Source of the DNA: Rallus limicola
Taxonomy: Eukaryota > Chordata > Aves > Gruiformes > Rallidae
Reading direction: 5' to 3'
DNA length: 64,000 nt
Assembly: GCA_022605955.1 (NCBI GenBank)
Contig: JAKCOZ010000015.1
Span: forward strand, 3,787,287-3,851,286
Shown here one piece after another: positions 48,301-60,400 of the stretch; position 1 is the stretch's first letter, and each line of letters opens with the position of its first letter. Below the pieces are notes generated by a model. That model was not told the origin of the DNA and did not search any database. It saw only the letters and a list, made by a program, of their open reading frames with translations. The position numbers and the translations under genes were made by a program.

Positions 48301-50799
48301 GTTTCCTTTAGAGTGCATTTCAAAGCAAAAGATTTGGTGCAGACAGCAGCACCTGACCTGAGCCCAGGTTTTGTTGGAAGCTGTCTTTCATGCAGTGTGT
48401 TTCCCTGTGGCTTGGAACTGATGGCAGGCTGCTACCCAAGCATCTCCCTGGAGCCCTTAGGATTCTGCTCCTCACTTTTCCCTCAATGTCATGAGTTTTA
48501 ACCAATGCAACATTTACTCACCTGTAGGCTTTGTCTTAGAGAAGAATATGAATGAGAGAAGGTACAGTGGGACTGGCTAAGGAGGTTTGGGCTAGAAAGA
48601 AGCTGCATGCAGTCACAGATACGATTTACAACCTCCATAGCAATCCATACATTTTCACTGTCACCAGAAAATTTATGATCTGGCAAAAGAGCCTCATTTC
48701 TGACTCAATTTCCTGATTTAAGAGATTCTGGACAAGTAACCAGACCTTTTATATGGGGTATTGATGCAAGTAGTTCACATGAGGCAACAACTGGTTGTTT
48801 TGCACCAAACCAGAAAGGATTCAACTCCTTTGATATCACTGGAAGCCTCATTTCTTGCAGTTCTCTTCAAGTATTAATTTTTTTTGACTTTACAATGAGT
48901 ACAACTATTTGGTGACCTCTCATGTGTCTACCACCCATTGAAAGGGTAAGATGTGGCCCCACACAACTGTTGCAGTCATTCACAGGTAATGATGTTGTCC
49001 TGAGTTACAACTCCTGCAAGGCTAATTTTCTGGTAGGACAACCACTTGACCTCTCATTGCTGCTGAAGTTGTTCTTTAGGCTGTAGCCTGTAGCTTCTGC
49101 TCCCCAGTGACTGTGTGCTAACCAGTGGCTCTGGCTATTGAACAAAAATGTTCCAGAGTTCCAATTTCTACAGAATTTTAGAAGTATGCCAAACTGACAG
49201 ACATAGAAATGGGAGTCCTCACTTTTTTTTTTGGACAGCATAACCAATCTACCATAAGCTCCTTCTCTGCACATGTGGCCAGTTTGCCTCAGTCTTGAAC
49301 TAGGTGGATCTCTACCGAGAGGGGCGAGACACCTTAGCCCTCACGGTCAAGTTAAAGTCCTAGCCTGAATGCCCAGAAATTTGGAAATATGAGCTGATTG
49401 CTTGTTTCTTTAGTGGTGTAGGTGGTTATCCAGTAGAAGGTGGCCTGACACCAACAGCCAGTTTCAGGTAATAAACACCCATCAGACCTTTAGTCCAACA
49501 CTGATCTCTGTCAACTTCAAACCAGGGGCAAACATGCAAAGACTCTGTATCACAGTCCTCTGACACTTGTCTCATAGCCAGCCTTGAGGCTTTACAGAGC
49601 TCCCTAATCATCTTTGCTGTCCTAGAAATCTGTATTTCTACTAATTAGCCAACTATTGAAAAACATGGCTGGATACTGCTATTGGCAGAATTAGGCTGGC
49701 GTTCACCAATTTGTCATTGTCCTGCATGACTCTAGAGATGGCAATTTGCTGTTGCCTGCTTATATGGTAGCAAGACGCTGGGGGACTTACAGCTTATCTT
49801 TTATATACTTAGAAAGGGCTGTCAAGATGATGCAGTGTTGCCTCTCACTCCTCTTTTTCTTATTTTATGTAGAATTAGAGCCTGTGAACGTGAGGAAACC
49901 CAGTCATGGTTGTACTCAAGGCATTGTGTAGTTTTTTCTCTCATGGCTGTGCTGGTGCAACACAGTCTAGTTTGGGGTTATTTTCCAAATGGGGGCTCCC
50001 ACACTTTGCACTAAAGCCCCGTTTCCAAACCAGTTTTCAAACATCTCCTTTGAGGTTCCAGCATGTAAAGAGCACCTGAGATGTGCTCTCACAGGCACTC
50101 TCAGTTAATACTCCAGCAGTCCAGGTGGAGTCTAAGTTGGTCCTAGACCTGGATCTTTGCTAAAAGATCGTAACCCTAGCAGAGTGTGTAGCAGCAACTC
50201 CCAGTTTGGAGAGTCAGATTGAACTAATCAGCTGGTTTATACTTGTGCTGAAGGCAGGAGAGACAAGTAGCTTAGGAGAGAGCAGGCAGTCTTTGCTCTC
50301 AGACTGTCTTACTAAGGACTGACCTGCTGTTGTCCTTTGGTCCTTTCTTTCTGCCCGCTTAGGAAGTCATCCTATGGACTCTTCACCTACAGAAGGGGAG
50401 ACCACAGAGAGGTAATCTGACCAAAGTAGTCTTGTGTGCTTCTGGAGGTGAGTCTAAAAGCAGCAACAGCAAGTATTTCAGAGGTCCTTATTGGAGTGAC
50501 CTTGCTGCACATTAAGATGTACCAAAAGAGATGGACTAAAACAATATCTCATTGTTCTCTGTCTAAGCAAATTCTTCTATGTTACCTACCTGTGACCAGT
50601 TAAAATACAAAGACCTCTGTGAAAAGCAGTTACTGTAGCAGACGAGATGACTTACACGAGGACAGTTTCAGCAGTGTTATCAAAGACAAACCTCTCTGCA
50701 TTGTTCTGAAGGGAAAACATGAAAGCTACAACATAATTCTTTTGGTTTGACAAAACTGCAGGCATGGTGACAGCTGCATGTAGTAATGATCACTTAGCA
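45347..50799. other. unique non-coding sequence
   Basis: No gene recognised. A (GGAA)n run lies at about 46489-46503. A single 14-bp match to the 39.8-kb minisatellite unit is at 47168-47181. Open frames up to 145 codons (45420-45857) lack any domain. Confidence 0.5.
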
Positions 50800-51110
50800 T
50801 CTTGTTAGTCCTCAGAGAGCCGAGCAGAGTGAACGCTGTGTTTTACCAGGCGATACGCACACAGGCAGCGCCGTCAACAACTTACAAGATCATCGTTGTA
50901 CCCTTAGTAGTGGCTTTAAATGGTAAGGGAATTGTGCATCTCTAGTTAGGTATGGCTTGAGTATCTATCACTGTGGCGTTTCTGGAACTGCAGCCTGTGT
51001 TAATCAGGCTGTTATTAAGCAGCTGCAAATCACAGGCGCAAGGAAGCAACCTTTCACTCAGCCTTCCTTCCGTGTTCGCTGCCTGCACTTACCAAGGCTG
51101 TCTGAAATGG
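50800..51110. other. unique CpG-retaining block, possible conserved non-coding element
   Basis: Contains clustered CpGs (gagccgagcag, gaacgctg, aggcgatacgcacac, cagcgccgtcaa, catcgttgtac, ggcgtttctgg, caggcgcaagg, ccgtgttcgctg), unusual for this CpG-poor window and not explained by a repeat. No convincing open frame. Confidence 0.25.
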
Positions 51111-51204
51111 CACAGACACACAGAGTTATCTAGAACAGAATCACAAGCAGAAACTAAACACATCATTTCAATATCTAAGGACTACCGCTTCCTAAGCAGC
51201 AAGC

Positions 51205-51415
51205 TGAGAGATTGAGGGAGCAAAAGGGAGAGAGAGAGATGAAAGGATGGGAGAGGGGAAAAAACCAAGGAGGGGGACCAGTTAAAAGAGAATAGATAAT
51301 CACATAGAGGAGGAAGCAAAACAGAAGCATGAATGTTTAAGTGAGGCAGGGGGAGAAGGATGGATGAAGAAGGATTAGAAGGTGAAAGTGGGAATGAAGA
51401 ATTTCCAGAGGTAAA
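51205..51415 (+). other. purine-rich block
   Basis: About 200 bp dominated by A/G on the plus strand (gagggagcaaaagggagaga and similar), giving serine/leucine/proline-rich frames on the minus strand by composition alone. Confidence 0.6.
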
Positions 51416-53353
51416 ACTTAAATAGAAAAGCACACAACAAAAGGAGAGTTTCATTAAAAAGAAAGAAAGGAATTATTATAAGGCACAGAAATGAGCATCT
51501 GCTGTAAAGAAAGGCCATGACTGGAAAACTGCAAAGAGAACAATGAGGTGACCCATGGCCAGCAATTTGCACTGTTTCTCCTTAATGATGAAATGCTAAC
51601 AGCTACCTTCCCCCAACCTCCTTCCTGGGGTGCCCTTTTTTTAAAAAATGTTCTCCTTCAATACAAAACTGAGGCAGTTTCACCAGTGGGGTTACTTCCC
51701 TGCTGTGCTGAGCTTTTGGGTTGTGTTGGATGTTCCAGTCAAGACTGAGTCTTTATCAGACGACACCAGGCTCTTCATTTAATGTATGTTACCTGCTTTC
51801 CTATTATTGTTGCTGCTGTTATTATTACTACTACCACTTCGTTCTACATGTCCATTCAGACCTTGTCCATGGTCAAATTCAACTGTGATAATCATTGTAA
51901 CAAAATTTTCAAAGAGTAATGAGCAAAGGAAATAATGTTATTCCTCAGTCCAACCAAAATGTCATTTGAGAAATGTACTTTTCATCAGGAACCTTCCATT
52001 TACTGAAGCTGTTCCTAGAAATGTTTGACTCAGTCAAGGAGACAAGATGGTCACATAGCAATACACTAAAGCTGAGCTTTATCTGGAAGACTGTTGTTGA
52101 CATTACTGCAGTGTCAGACACCACGCAGTCTGATGGCTACAGGCAAAAAGAAAGAAAAAACAAAAATTGGGCTTGTAGCCCTTGAGAAAGATCATCTCTG
52201 ATAGCACACAGCTTCCTAATACATTTTTGAGGCATTAAAGGAAGAGTGCCTCCTAAGGACTTCCCACCTCCACAGCTTAGGGGCTTTTTGAGCAACCATG
52301 CCTGGAGGACTGTCTTGCAAAGGCTGATCTGCCCCAGATCTACACCTTCTAAGACTGCAGTCACTGTCATATGGCTGCAGCCCGTGAGCAGAGGCAGCAA
52401 CTGTTGATGATGCTGGCAGATGGAGAGCCCTGAACCTACCAAAATATATGTGTGCATGTATTTTAGAAGGAATGTGCTCTCTCAGAGTGTGTTCTGCCTT
52501 GTCTCTCTCATGAACTTTCTGCTGCTGCTGTATTTTCTAGTTGTCTTGCTGGTTGTTAGGCCTCTGCTCTTTTCAGTTCTTATTGTCCCTCCCCATCCCC
52601 ACCCCCCACCCAGCCAAACAAGGCCTGGGGTTCAGTTTTCCAAATCAGCCCACACAAACTTGACTGGCCAGATCTCCACAGGGAACAAAGTCACCCAGAT
52701 TTTGATGACAAAACCCATTGATTTGACAGGGACAGAGATAATTCTGCCTCACACAGTGAAGGCAACAGAAATCCGGATCCGCAATGGAAGATTTCAGTGA
52801 CAAAACCAGGGAGCTGACAGGGACTCAGACAAATCCATCCATGCTGAGTGACTCTGCATCCCTTCCACACACAACTGCCTGCTTAAAGAGATAGTGATGA
52901 GAGATCCCCACACAGCATCTAACACGGCATCGGCATTTGTTAGGAGATTAGTGTCGGGAGGGAGAAATACCCAATTAAAGAGGTATTACACTGCCATTGG
53001 GGGATTGGGAGCAAGGAGCAATAATCATGCCAGCCACTGCCACAATAACAGTGCTGTGAAGGGAAGAAAAGATTCAATGCAAAAGAATTTGAAGAAAAGA
53101 GAGAAAGCAGAGCAATATTCATGGGGGTGGAACTACAGCAAATAGCACAAAAGGACATAACCAGCTCAGGCTCCAATTAAAAAACTATCTGGGATCAGGA
53201 CAAAGAGCAGTCTGCCCAGCAAAATGGCAGCTGCACCATTCAAGGTCCACATGTTCCTATCCATCTATGAGAGGGGCAGTAGAAGCGGTGACTGCACAGT
53301 GACAGAAGCCCAGGCTGTCAGTGCATTTATACTGTCACTTACTACAGACTGCT
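51416..53353. other. unique non-coding sequence
   Basis: No gene recognised. The 126-codon plus frame at 52420-52800 has a hydrophobic stretch but no identifiable family. Confidence 0.5.
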
Positions 53354-53640
53354 TAAGACATAAGAACATCAGAGCATGAGAAATGCCTTCTGGGAGCAGA
53401 CCCGAGGTCCACCTGGTCCACTGTTGTCTCCCACACAGTGACAGGACACACTCTTCAGGGAGAGACTGTGAACCTTGGCACTTTCTACTGTTTTCCTGCA
53501 GCATCCAGAAACGTTGGTTCAGGGTTGCTAGAGGATACATCCCTCCCCAGTCTTCAGTATCCATGTGTGAACCTGTTCTTGAATTTGTCTAGTAACTTTT
53601 GAATCTGGTGCTACCACGTACCTCCTTTGCAGGCTGGCTG
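53354..53640 (-). mobile_element. ancient CR1/L3-like LINE 3' relic
   Basis: 'taagacataagaacatcaga' then 'aaatgccttctgggagcaga', ggtccacctggtccactgtt and 'gtctcccacacagtgacagg', and later cttgaatttgtctagtaact and tttgaatctgg. This follows the old reptile-wide LINE end (acataagaacataagaaatgccatactgggtcagaccaatggtccatctagcccagta...). Divergence is high, so it far predates the young CR1 copies. An A15 run follows at 53653-53667. Confidence 0.7.
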
Positions 53641-55632
53641 GTGACCTTCATTAAAAAAAAAAAAAAAGAAGGAAGGTTTAAGAAGGGTTTAAGAAAGGAC
53701 TGTGAAGGGTTCATCTGCTAAGGCAAAGAAAGAACATGCAAGGGTCTGAACTACCTAAAGAAGACAGAGGAGGCCTTTTAGAGGTCCACATTTGCCAGAG
53801 GTACTCACCTGAAGAGAAGCCAGTGAAATGGGCAACTGACCTTTCCAAACACTCACAGAGGAGCCCCGCACACACAGCAGTGTAACCATGGTATAGTTGG
53901 AGGGGAAGGGGGGTATGGAGGCAAACAGCAAAGGGTAGCCCCAGGGATGCTGCAGCAATGCTTTCATTCTCTTTGGGTCTGAAATGTGCCAGCTATACTG
54001 AATCCATCAAGTGGCATCTGCCTGAAGTGGGGTCAGCTCTTGCACCTCACCATGCTCCCACACACACGAGTGCTGTGTGGTCTTTACAAACTTCTGCAAG
54101 ACCCACATCAGCTTCTGTGGTAGTGCTGGCTGTACTGAGACTTCTGGGATTGACTGGAGGCCAGCAGCAGAAAGCTGCCATGCTATCACTGAGGTAGTAA
54201 CTCCACATCCTCCAACAATAAAGCACTGGCAAGAGCTGTCACACAACTTTCCACGAACTGGAAGATCCCTGTTTGCACGTGCTTGCTGGGAAGCATGTCA
54301 TGGAGAAGCTGCCTGTGTGGTGGCAAGAGAAGCTGCTGTTGGATGTCCCTCTGACTGTCCCCACCAAATGCACAGGCATTTATTTTGCTTCCTCGCTTTC
54401 TCACTCTCTGTTCTGTCTGCTAACCATTCCAACTGCCCATCTGGCTTCAGGTTGCTCATCAGTTTGCTTGCCTAGAAAGGTGAAAGAACAAAAGCACTTT
54501 GTGCATGGAAGTTTCTTGTCTGGAAGGGCAACACACTGCTGCAGCCAGGTACTTTATTTGCAGCTTAGAGCACAAACTCAACATCCTGTTGTTACTGTAA
54601 GCACCAGTTTTCTCAGATGGGATGCCCACAATGGCTGTGAGGTAGCGATTGCCTTTCAGAGAGCATACAGAACTGGTTAAGGCAGCATAACCCACAGACC
54701 AGAACACTGCTATGGAAAGAACATCGCACTTCAGGCTTGCCAGATGCTGGCTGAGTCTGGGCCAAGCTGCTGAACAAGCGATAGGGTTTCACTTTTGCCT
54801 TCCTGGCAGGTTTCATTGCTAGCTGTTTCAAAGCAACTTGGTGACCATGGACTCAGATCTAACAACTGCCTAGAGGTGCAATCAGTGCATATGTGAGAGG
54901 TTGTTACAGCAGGTGTCAGAAAGGTGCCTCTAGCTAACACTAGCTACAGGTGATGTCCCCTTTGGCTTAGAAGGCCTGGGACTCTGGTTTAGTATCCAAA
55001 GGAGGTGTATGTGATTTAACTATTAATAGTATATATACATCTCTAGTACATTTCCTTATGGTGTCCCTTAATGCTTAGAAAAAGCAACCTCCTCCCAGAG
55101 TCATTCTGCTGCTGCAGCCCATCAAATTCAACAGCTGTGGATTCAGAGAATTAATGTCATGGGTGAACATCACTCAGGGAAGCTCATGTGCTGAGACCAA
55201 GCTGTAAAGACTTAGCATGTGCTGCAACTGAGCGATGCTCTGCTTGGACACCCCAAACAAAAGAAGCACCTCCTAAGAGGCTGCCTTCAGACACAAAGCT
55301 ATCCTGAGGGAGGATACACTGCACCGCCCTCATGCCCTTCTGTGCTGGCCCTTTAAACGTGGCAGGGCAAAGCAGCCGAGGCCTTAAGTAGCCATTTGGC
55401 ACCCGGCTCCTGTTTGCATTGTGGCCCTCTTCTGCTGGTAAGCAATTTCACCTGCTTTGAAACTCTACTTGTTCTGAAAGAGATGGTGCTTTTAATTCTC
55501 TGGTGGGGTTGTTTGTTTTGGTTTGGTTTTAGCTTGCATCAGAAATAACGTACAACAGAAAACAATGCAGAGAGGGAAGTTCCAAGCTCCTCAGCCTGTA
55601 GGTTCCTGCCTTGTGGTGATGTATAGGCTCCT
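53641..55632. other. unique non-coding sequence
   Basis: No gene recognised; A15 at 53653-53667. Overlapping frames of about 130 codons at 54077-54680 on the plus strand have no recognisable domain and look random. Confidence 0.5.
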
Positions 55633-55652
55633 GGGGGGGGGGAGGGGGAGGG
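55633..55652 (+). repeat. G-run with G-quadruplex potential
   Basis: Nine or more G, then five G and three G separated by single A residues, followed by tgg. This satisfies the four-run G3 pattern with one-base loops. Confidence 0.8.
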
Positions 55653-56089
55653 TGGCTGCTTCAACTAGCATCTCTACTAGAACTGCAGAGGTCTAATTAT
55701 TATTAAAAGTGTTATTCTGGTAATGTGCCTCCTCCTCACCCAGGCTAAAATGAAAAAACTTTCTGTGCTTGCCACATGCAATGTTCTTTATTAGTTAAGA
55801 ATGTTCTTTGTAGTTGTCATATTTCTCTCCTATCACTGAGGGTTTTTTTTGTGATAGCTGGCACCTCTGAAATGAGAGTAAAATAAATAACCCCATTTCG
55901 GGGTCAGGCACCCCCACAGCCAAAAGCTCTGCAGTTGCAGTCTTAACTCTGTCACAAATGCGTTTGATCTTTTGTACTGACTGTCTACATTTTGGAGATG
56001 CCAGTATTGACTCAGCTCTAAGACAGAGGTGTTGGGGGCTCTTCAAAGGGCCATGAGGTTCTAGAGCTGTGTAAAGCATCATTACTACA
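55653..56089. other. unique non-coding sequence
   Basis: No gene or repeat recognised before the CR1. Confidence 0.45.
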
Positions 56090-56412
56090 AACAGGAGGGG
56101 AATCAGCTGGTTCAAAGGGTAGAGACTGGCAGGACAAGGGGGATGGATTAAAGCTAAAGGAAGGAAAGTTTAGATTAGATATTAGGGGGTAGTTCTTTGC
56201 AGAGAGAGTGGTGAGGGGCTGGAACAGGCTGCCCAGAGAGGGGGTGGGTGCCCCATCCCTGGGGCTGTTCAAGGCCAGGTTGGCTGGGGCCCTGGGCAAC
56301 CTTGTGTAGCTCCAGGCCTGGAGGTTGGTGTCCCTGCCTGTGGCAGGGGGGTTGGAACTCTGTGACCCTTGGGGTCCCTTCCAACCCATGCCATTCTATG
56401 ATTCTATTATGA
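56090..56412 (+). mobile_element. CR1 LINE, 5'-truncated 3' end (subfamily A)
   Basis: Reads from 'acaggaggggaatcagctgg' through 'ggatggattaaagctaaagg' and gagagtggtgaggggctgga to cccttccaacccatgccatt and ctatgattctatt. It is the sense-strand counterpart of the copies at 9032, 26322 and 35381. Confidence 0.94.
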
Positions 56413-56865
56413 ATGTTTTTATAGACAGGAAAAAACATGGTGGCAGCAAACAACAAAAAAAGCATTTCCCAGCTTGGAATGTGATGTATAGAAAGAGCTG
56501 TATAGCACAGCTATTACAGCCCCTTGTAATGGTGAAATATAGGGTGTTCCTCCTGTTGTACCAGCGCTGCAAAATGTGGCTCCTGAAATACGAGGCCTGC
56601 CAGCCAGTGTGGATGTAAATAATAAGCATGTGCATAGTTAGCGTTGTCAGCGCGCAGCAAAGCCCTTTGTTCCAGCACCGTCTCCAGCCTCTGCTTCTGT
56701 GGAGTAACTGTCCGCTTGTCACTCTGGGAACGCTCCCTGTTTAATTTACCTGTGAACAGACTTCCTTTGCTCTGCTTTTGGAGTGTTTTCTCAAGAGAGG
56801 TTAAGCTGGACTTCAGGTAGCAATGTGCCCTGCGAACAAGAAGCGAGGTATTGAGGGTTTCATAG
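56413..56865. other. unique block, part possibly conserved
   Basis: 56600-56830 is non-repeat sequence with CpGs (gttagcgttgtcagcgcgca, gcaccgtctcc, tgtccgcttg, gaacgctccc) and a SOX-like CCTTTGTT at 56664-56671. No gene recognised. The upstream part has only a decayed A/C-rich stretch. Confidence 0.3.
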
Positions 56866-56870
56866 CAGTA
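56866..56870. repeat. left target-site duplication of the second LTR
   Basis: CAGTA directly precedes the TGTCGTGG terminus and is repeated at 57439-57443. Confidence 0.85.
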
Positions 56871-57438
56871 TGTCGTGGTTTCACCCTGGCTGTGGGCTGA
56901 GATCCACACAGCTGCCTGCTCCTTAAAGTAAAAGAGCAGGGGAAGAGGGAAAGGGGAGTAAACAAGGGAAGGGAAAAGGAAGGGGCAAAGAACTCCAAAC
57001 CCAAGAAACTAAGAGGCCCGTGGGTTGGGATAAGGAGAGTTTACTAAGAGAACAGAAAGATCAAATATAACAATGCTCACAGGACTTTAGAGCAAAAGAA
57101 TATGAAACTATTGATCCCCAATGCAGTTTCTCACCCAACCACACAGCTCAGGCCGCACCACCCAGAGCTGCCCCGGAACCCGACCGTCCCCCAAGCCCCT
57201 CGCGTCCCGGAACCGCCCCCCTTCTTCCTCCCCTCAGCCCCCGTTACCCTGGGCAGGACGTAATTGGCATGGAATACTCTCTTTGGCCCATCTGGGTCAC
57301 CTGTCCTGGCTTTGACTGTCTGACTGCAACTAGAAACATCAGGGTGTTCTCAGCACTGCTTTCATTGTAACTCCCAAACACAGCATCCCATCCGCTGCTA
57401 CACATGGAGTGAACTCCATCCTGACTGAAACCAGGACA
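56871..57438 (-). mobile_element. solo LTR of an avian ERVL-like endogenous retrovirus
   Basis: Termini are TGTCGTGGTTTCACCC at the left and ctgactgaaaccaggaca at the right, a near-perfect inverted end pair, flanked by the 5-bp duplication CAGTA on each side. Inside are blocks typical of a common bird LTR read in reverse: 'cgtgggttgggataaggaga' with gtttactaagagaacagaaa, then 'ggacgtaattggcatggaat' with tctttggcccatctgggtca and cctgtcctggctttgac. By analogy with that family the sense strand is minus. There is no internal retroviral sequence, so it is a solo LTR of 568 bp. A GC-rich part (about 57150-57250) keeps many CpGs. Confidence 0.88.
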
Positions 57439-57443
57439 CAGTA
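57439..57443. repeat. right target-site duplication of the second LTR
   Basis: CAGTA follows ...CCAGGACA and matches 56866-56870. Confidence 0.85.
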
Positions 57444-60400
57444 TTAACCTGGAGCAGGTGTTTGCATAACCTAGGTCTCCTGCAATCTCTGCTATTTATA
57501 TACATTCTCATTTAAGGAAACCACAAAACCTTCTTTTTTTTGTTTGTTTTGAGCTTAACTGACATAAATGCTTTGGGTGTTTTACATGCTTTCCTTTTCT
57601 AGGACCTGCTCTAGAAATTTTATTTTAAAATGAACTTACTTTACTTGGCAATCCAGAAACCAGAGGTTTAGTGAAAAGCTCAGATTTGGCCAGGTCCCTG
57701 ATAAAATAGGTGAGATTTGCAGTGCCATTTTAGGGAATTCACTTGGATTTGTTTAACTTGTGCTCCTTTCCTCCCTGGGGAACCTACTGTAGTTAGGAAC
57801 TAGTGCAGTGGGTGCACAGTCTGTAATGGCTTAGCTGTACCCTAAAAATAAGCACCTGCAGAAACATACTATTCAGACTGGCTGTTTGGCCTGATGAAGG
57901 GAGAAGACTTTTGGGGACAGCAGATGAGCTGTGTTATTTTAATGGGGTTGCTTTTTGCTAAGGCTCTGTAGGAAGAGTCTAGAGGCCACTGTCATAAAGC
58001 AGTATCCTCTCTCCTTCGCTCCAGAGGGACGGGTTCCTGCTCAGGAAGCAGTGCCTCTTTCCACAAGCAGAGGAAACTCTCCTTGTCTTATTACAGATGA
58101 GTTTAGATGCCAAGGGCCTACAGCAAGAAAAGGCACAAGCACCTGTGGGAAGAAAAGTTTTTCATCCCACATGTGAGACCTACAGCATTTGGGAACACAA
58201 GTTAATTGCACAGTGGTCAAGAGAAAGAAAGCAAATATGGAAATGTATAGTACTGCACAATCTGTAGTCTTCTCACTTCTTCCTCCCCCTTCCCTTGAGT
58301 CTGAGCACTGATCACAGCAAAGTACTTTCTTTTTTGTTTTTTTTCCCCTTCCTCCTTTGCTTATGCTGTCAAACCTTCCCTATCCCAGGGTGTGCAGCAA
58401 GCAGCACCCTGCTGGAGTCAGTGAAAAGCATCAGAGCACACAGTCACAAGAGACACTCAGCAACATCTCCATCCCAAGCTCTGTTACACTGGATGAACAA
58501 AAATAAAAACTCAGGGGAGGAAAAGTGTTGGGTTTATTTTAGTATCATGATGCCAGTGTGGCTGTCAGTGTGTCTTGGAATTTGTACACATTAGAAAATG
58601 TGATCTTTGTAAGTTTTCATTGATCTTGTCTCAGTGACAGTGATTAATAGTATTTTCATCCCAAAATGTCAGCTCTGCTTACAAACCTGAATTTCTCCCC
58701 TTCCATGCCACCATGCTTCCAGTCCCTGGAGAGGACTGAAAGAGAGGAAACTGAAGCTGAGAGGGAATGGTCTCAAGGACCACACCACCATCCCTGTATG
58801 AGACTCCATTAACCCAATCAAGTTCCAAGTTCCTTGGTTACCTCTTAGTGCAGTAGCATTCCCCACCGAAGTGGAGACAGCTGGGTTAGGTTCCTGTATG
58901 GATGACTGAAAAGGGATTCCTAATTTCAATTAATTTAGTGCCAAGTAAGCTGTGCACAGGGATAGTATCACACCATATGCAAAGGCTATAAGGACTACAC
59001 TGCTTGAAGACTGAAGGGTTTTAGAGGAGTATATGTAAATGCTGCCTTTGTTTTGGAAGGACTCTTCTGGATTTCAGTTCTTGGGCATGGATGCAAATAA
59101 TTTCTACTGGCTGGTCAATCAAAAGGTGATGGAACAGCAACACACCAGCTGCACACCTAGTGCTTGCCCTTACTAATGTGTGTGTTGAAATGCAGTCTCA
59201 GCTGGTCTATATCTCAGTGTTAAAGCTGGGGTTCAGCAGCAGGTTTTAGCTCAGAGCAGCTTGTTCACCAGAACTGCATTCACTGTTTGCCTGGCACTTG
59301 CCAAAACTGGAAAAAGCCCATACTTGTTTTTAAGTTCAGGCTCAGAGCTGTGATGGTATTAGCTGCTGACTCCCATCTCTTTGGAGCTCAGGTAAACTGC
59401 AGGACCTAAATATCTTTGTGTGCTGTCTTAACTCCTGGAAAGGAAAAATAAACACAGTGTGTGTTGCTGCTCTGCCTGGGAGCAAGCAAAGGTCTTGCAG
59501 TTAAATTGGTGAATACTGCAAAGGGTTGGACTGGTTCTGAGTGAGTGATTCTCCAAGCACCAGGTAGGATACCAAAAGAGGGAAACTGGGTGTTATCAAA
59601 TGAAATTCTTGCCCTCTGATGCCCCCCCTGGGTAGGAAAAATCTTCCAGGAATAAAGGTATTTGGATTCTTTTGCCTCCGAAGCAGAGAGAATTTCTGGG
59701 ATGCAGGTCGAGAGAACCGATCGATAAGTAAAAGGATTAAAGGTGAAATGGAGTGCTTTTTGACTGGCCTTTTGGAAATGGAAACGGGCAGTGGCTCAGA
59801 TTTGTCTGCTGCTGACATGGTTATTGCTGTCTACCAGCAAGTCAGTAGTGTTGGATAGTATGGGTACGAGTCCAGGGCAATATACATCCCGTCTGCTCCT
59901 GGTCATGCTCAGCTGCATGCCTCTGAGGTACCCGCTTCATTGTCGAGGGGGTTTGCCTGTGGGTCTTGGTAAGCAATCTTAAGGTGCTGGGATGGAGTTA
60001 ACAGCCTGCAACCAAGCTCTGTCCTCAGCAGAGATGTTCTCATTACCTGATGATGAAGCTATACACACGTGCTAGTGTGGATTCTCCCTAAATGATCATA
60101 TTGTGCATGCATCCCCAAGGGCTGTATGTGTATTGTTTACTGGTAGGTGTGTAAAACTGTGCTCCCAATTTCACACCAAAAATATTTACTTCAGGTACAT
60201 CTTGTGAGACAGAAGAGACAACACTGAAAATATTTGTGCAGTAATTATTCATGGAAGGCCAGTATCTGAACATGTCAGAAATTAATTTGCTGGAATGTGT
60301 ATGTGATTAGTCTGGATGCTGGTTCTATCTTGATGAGTGCTTTCCTTTGCTTTTGCTGATTATTTTCCATGCAGAATATACAACAACAACTGTAATGTTG

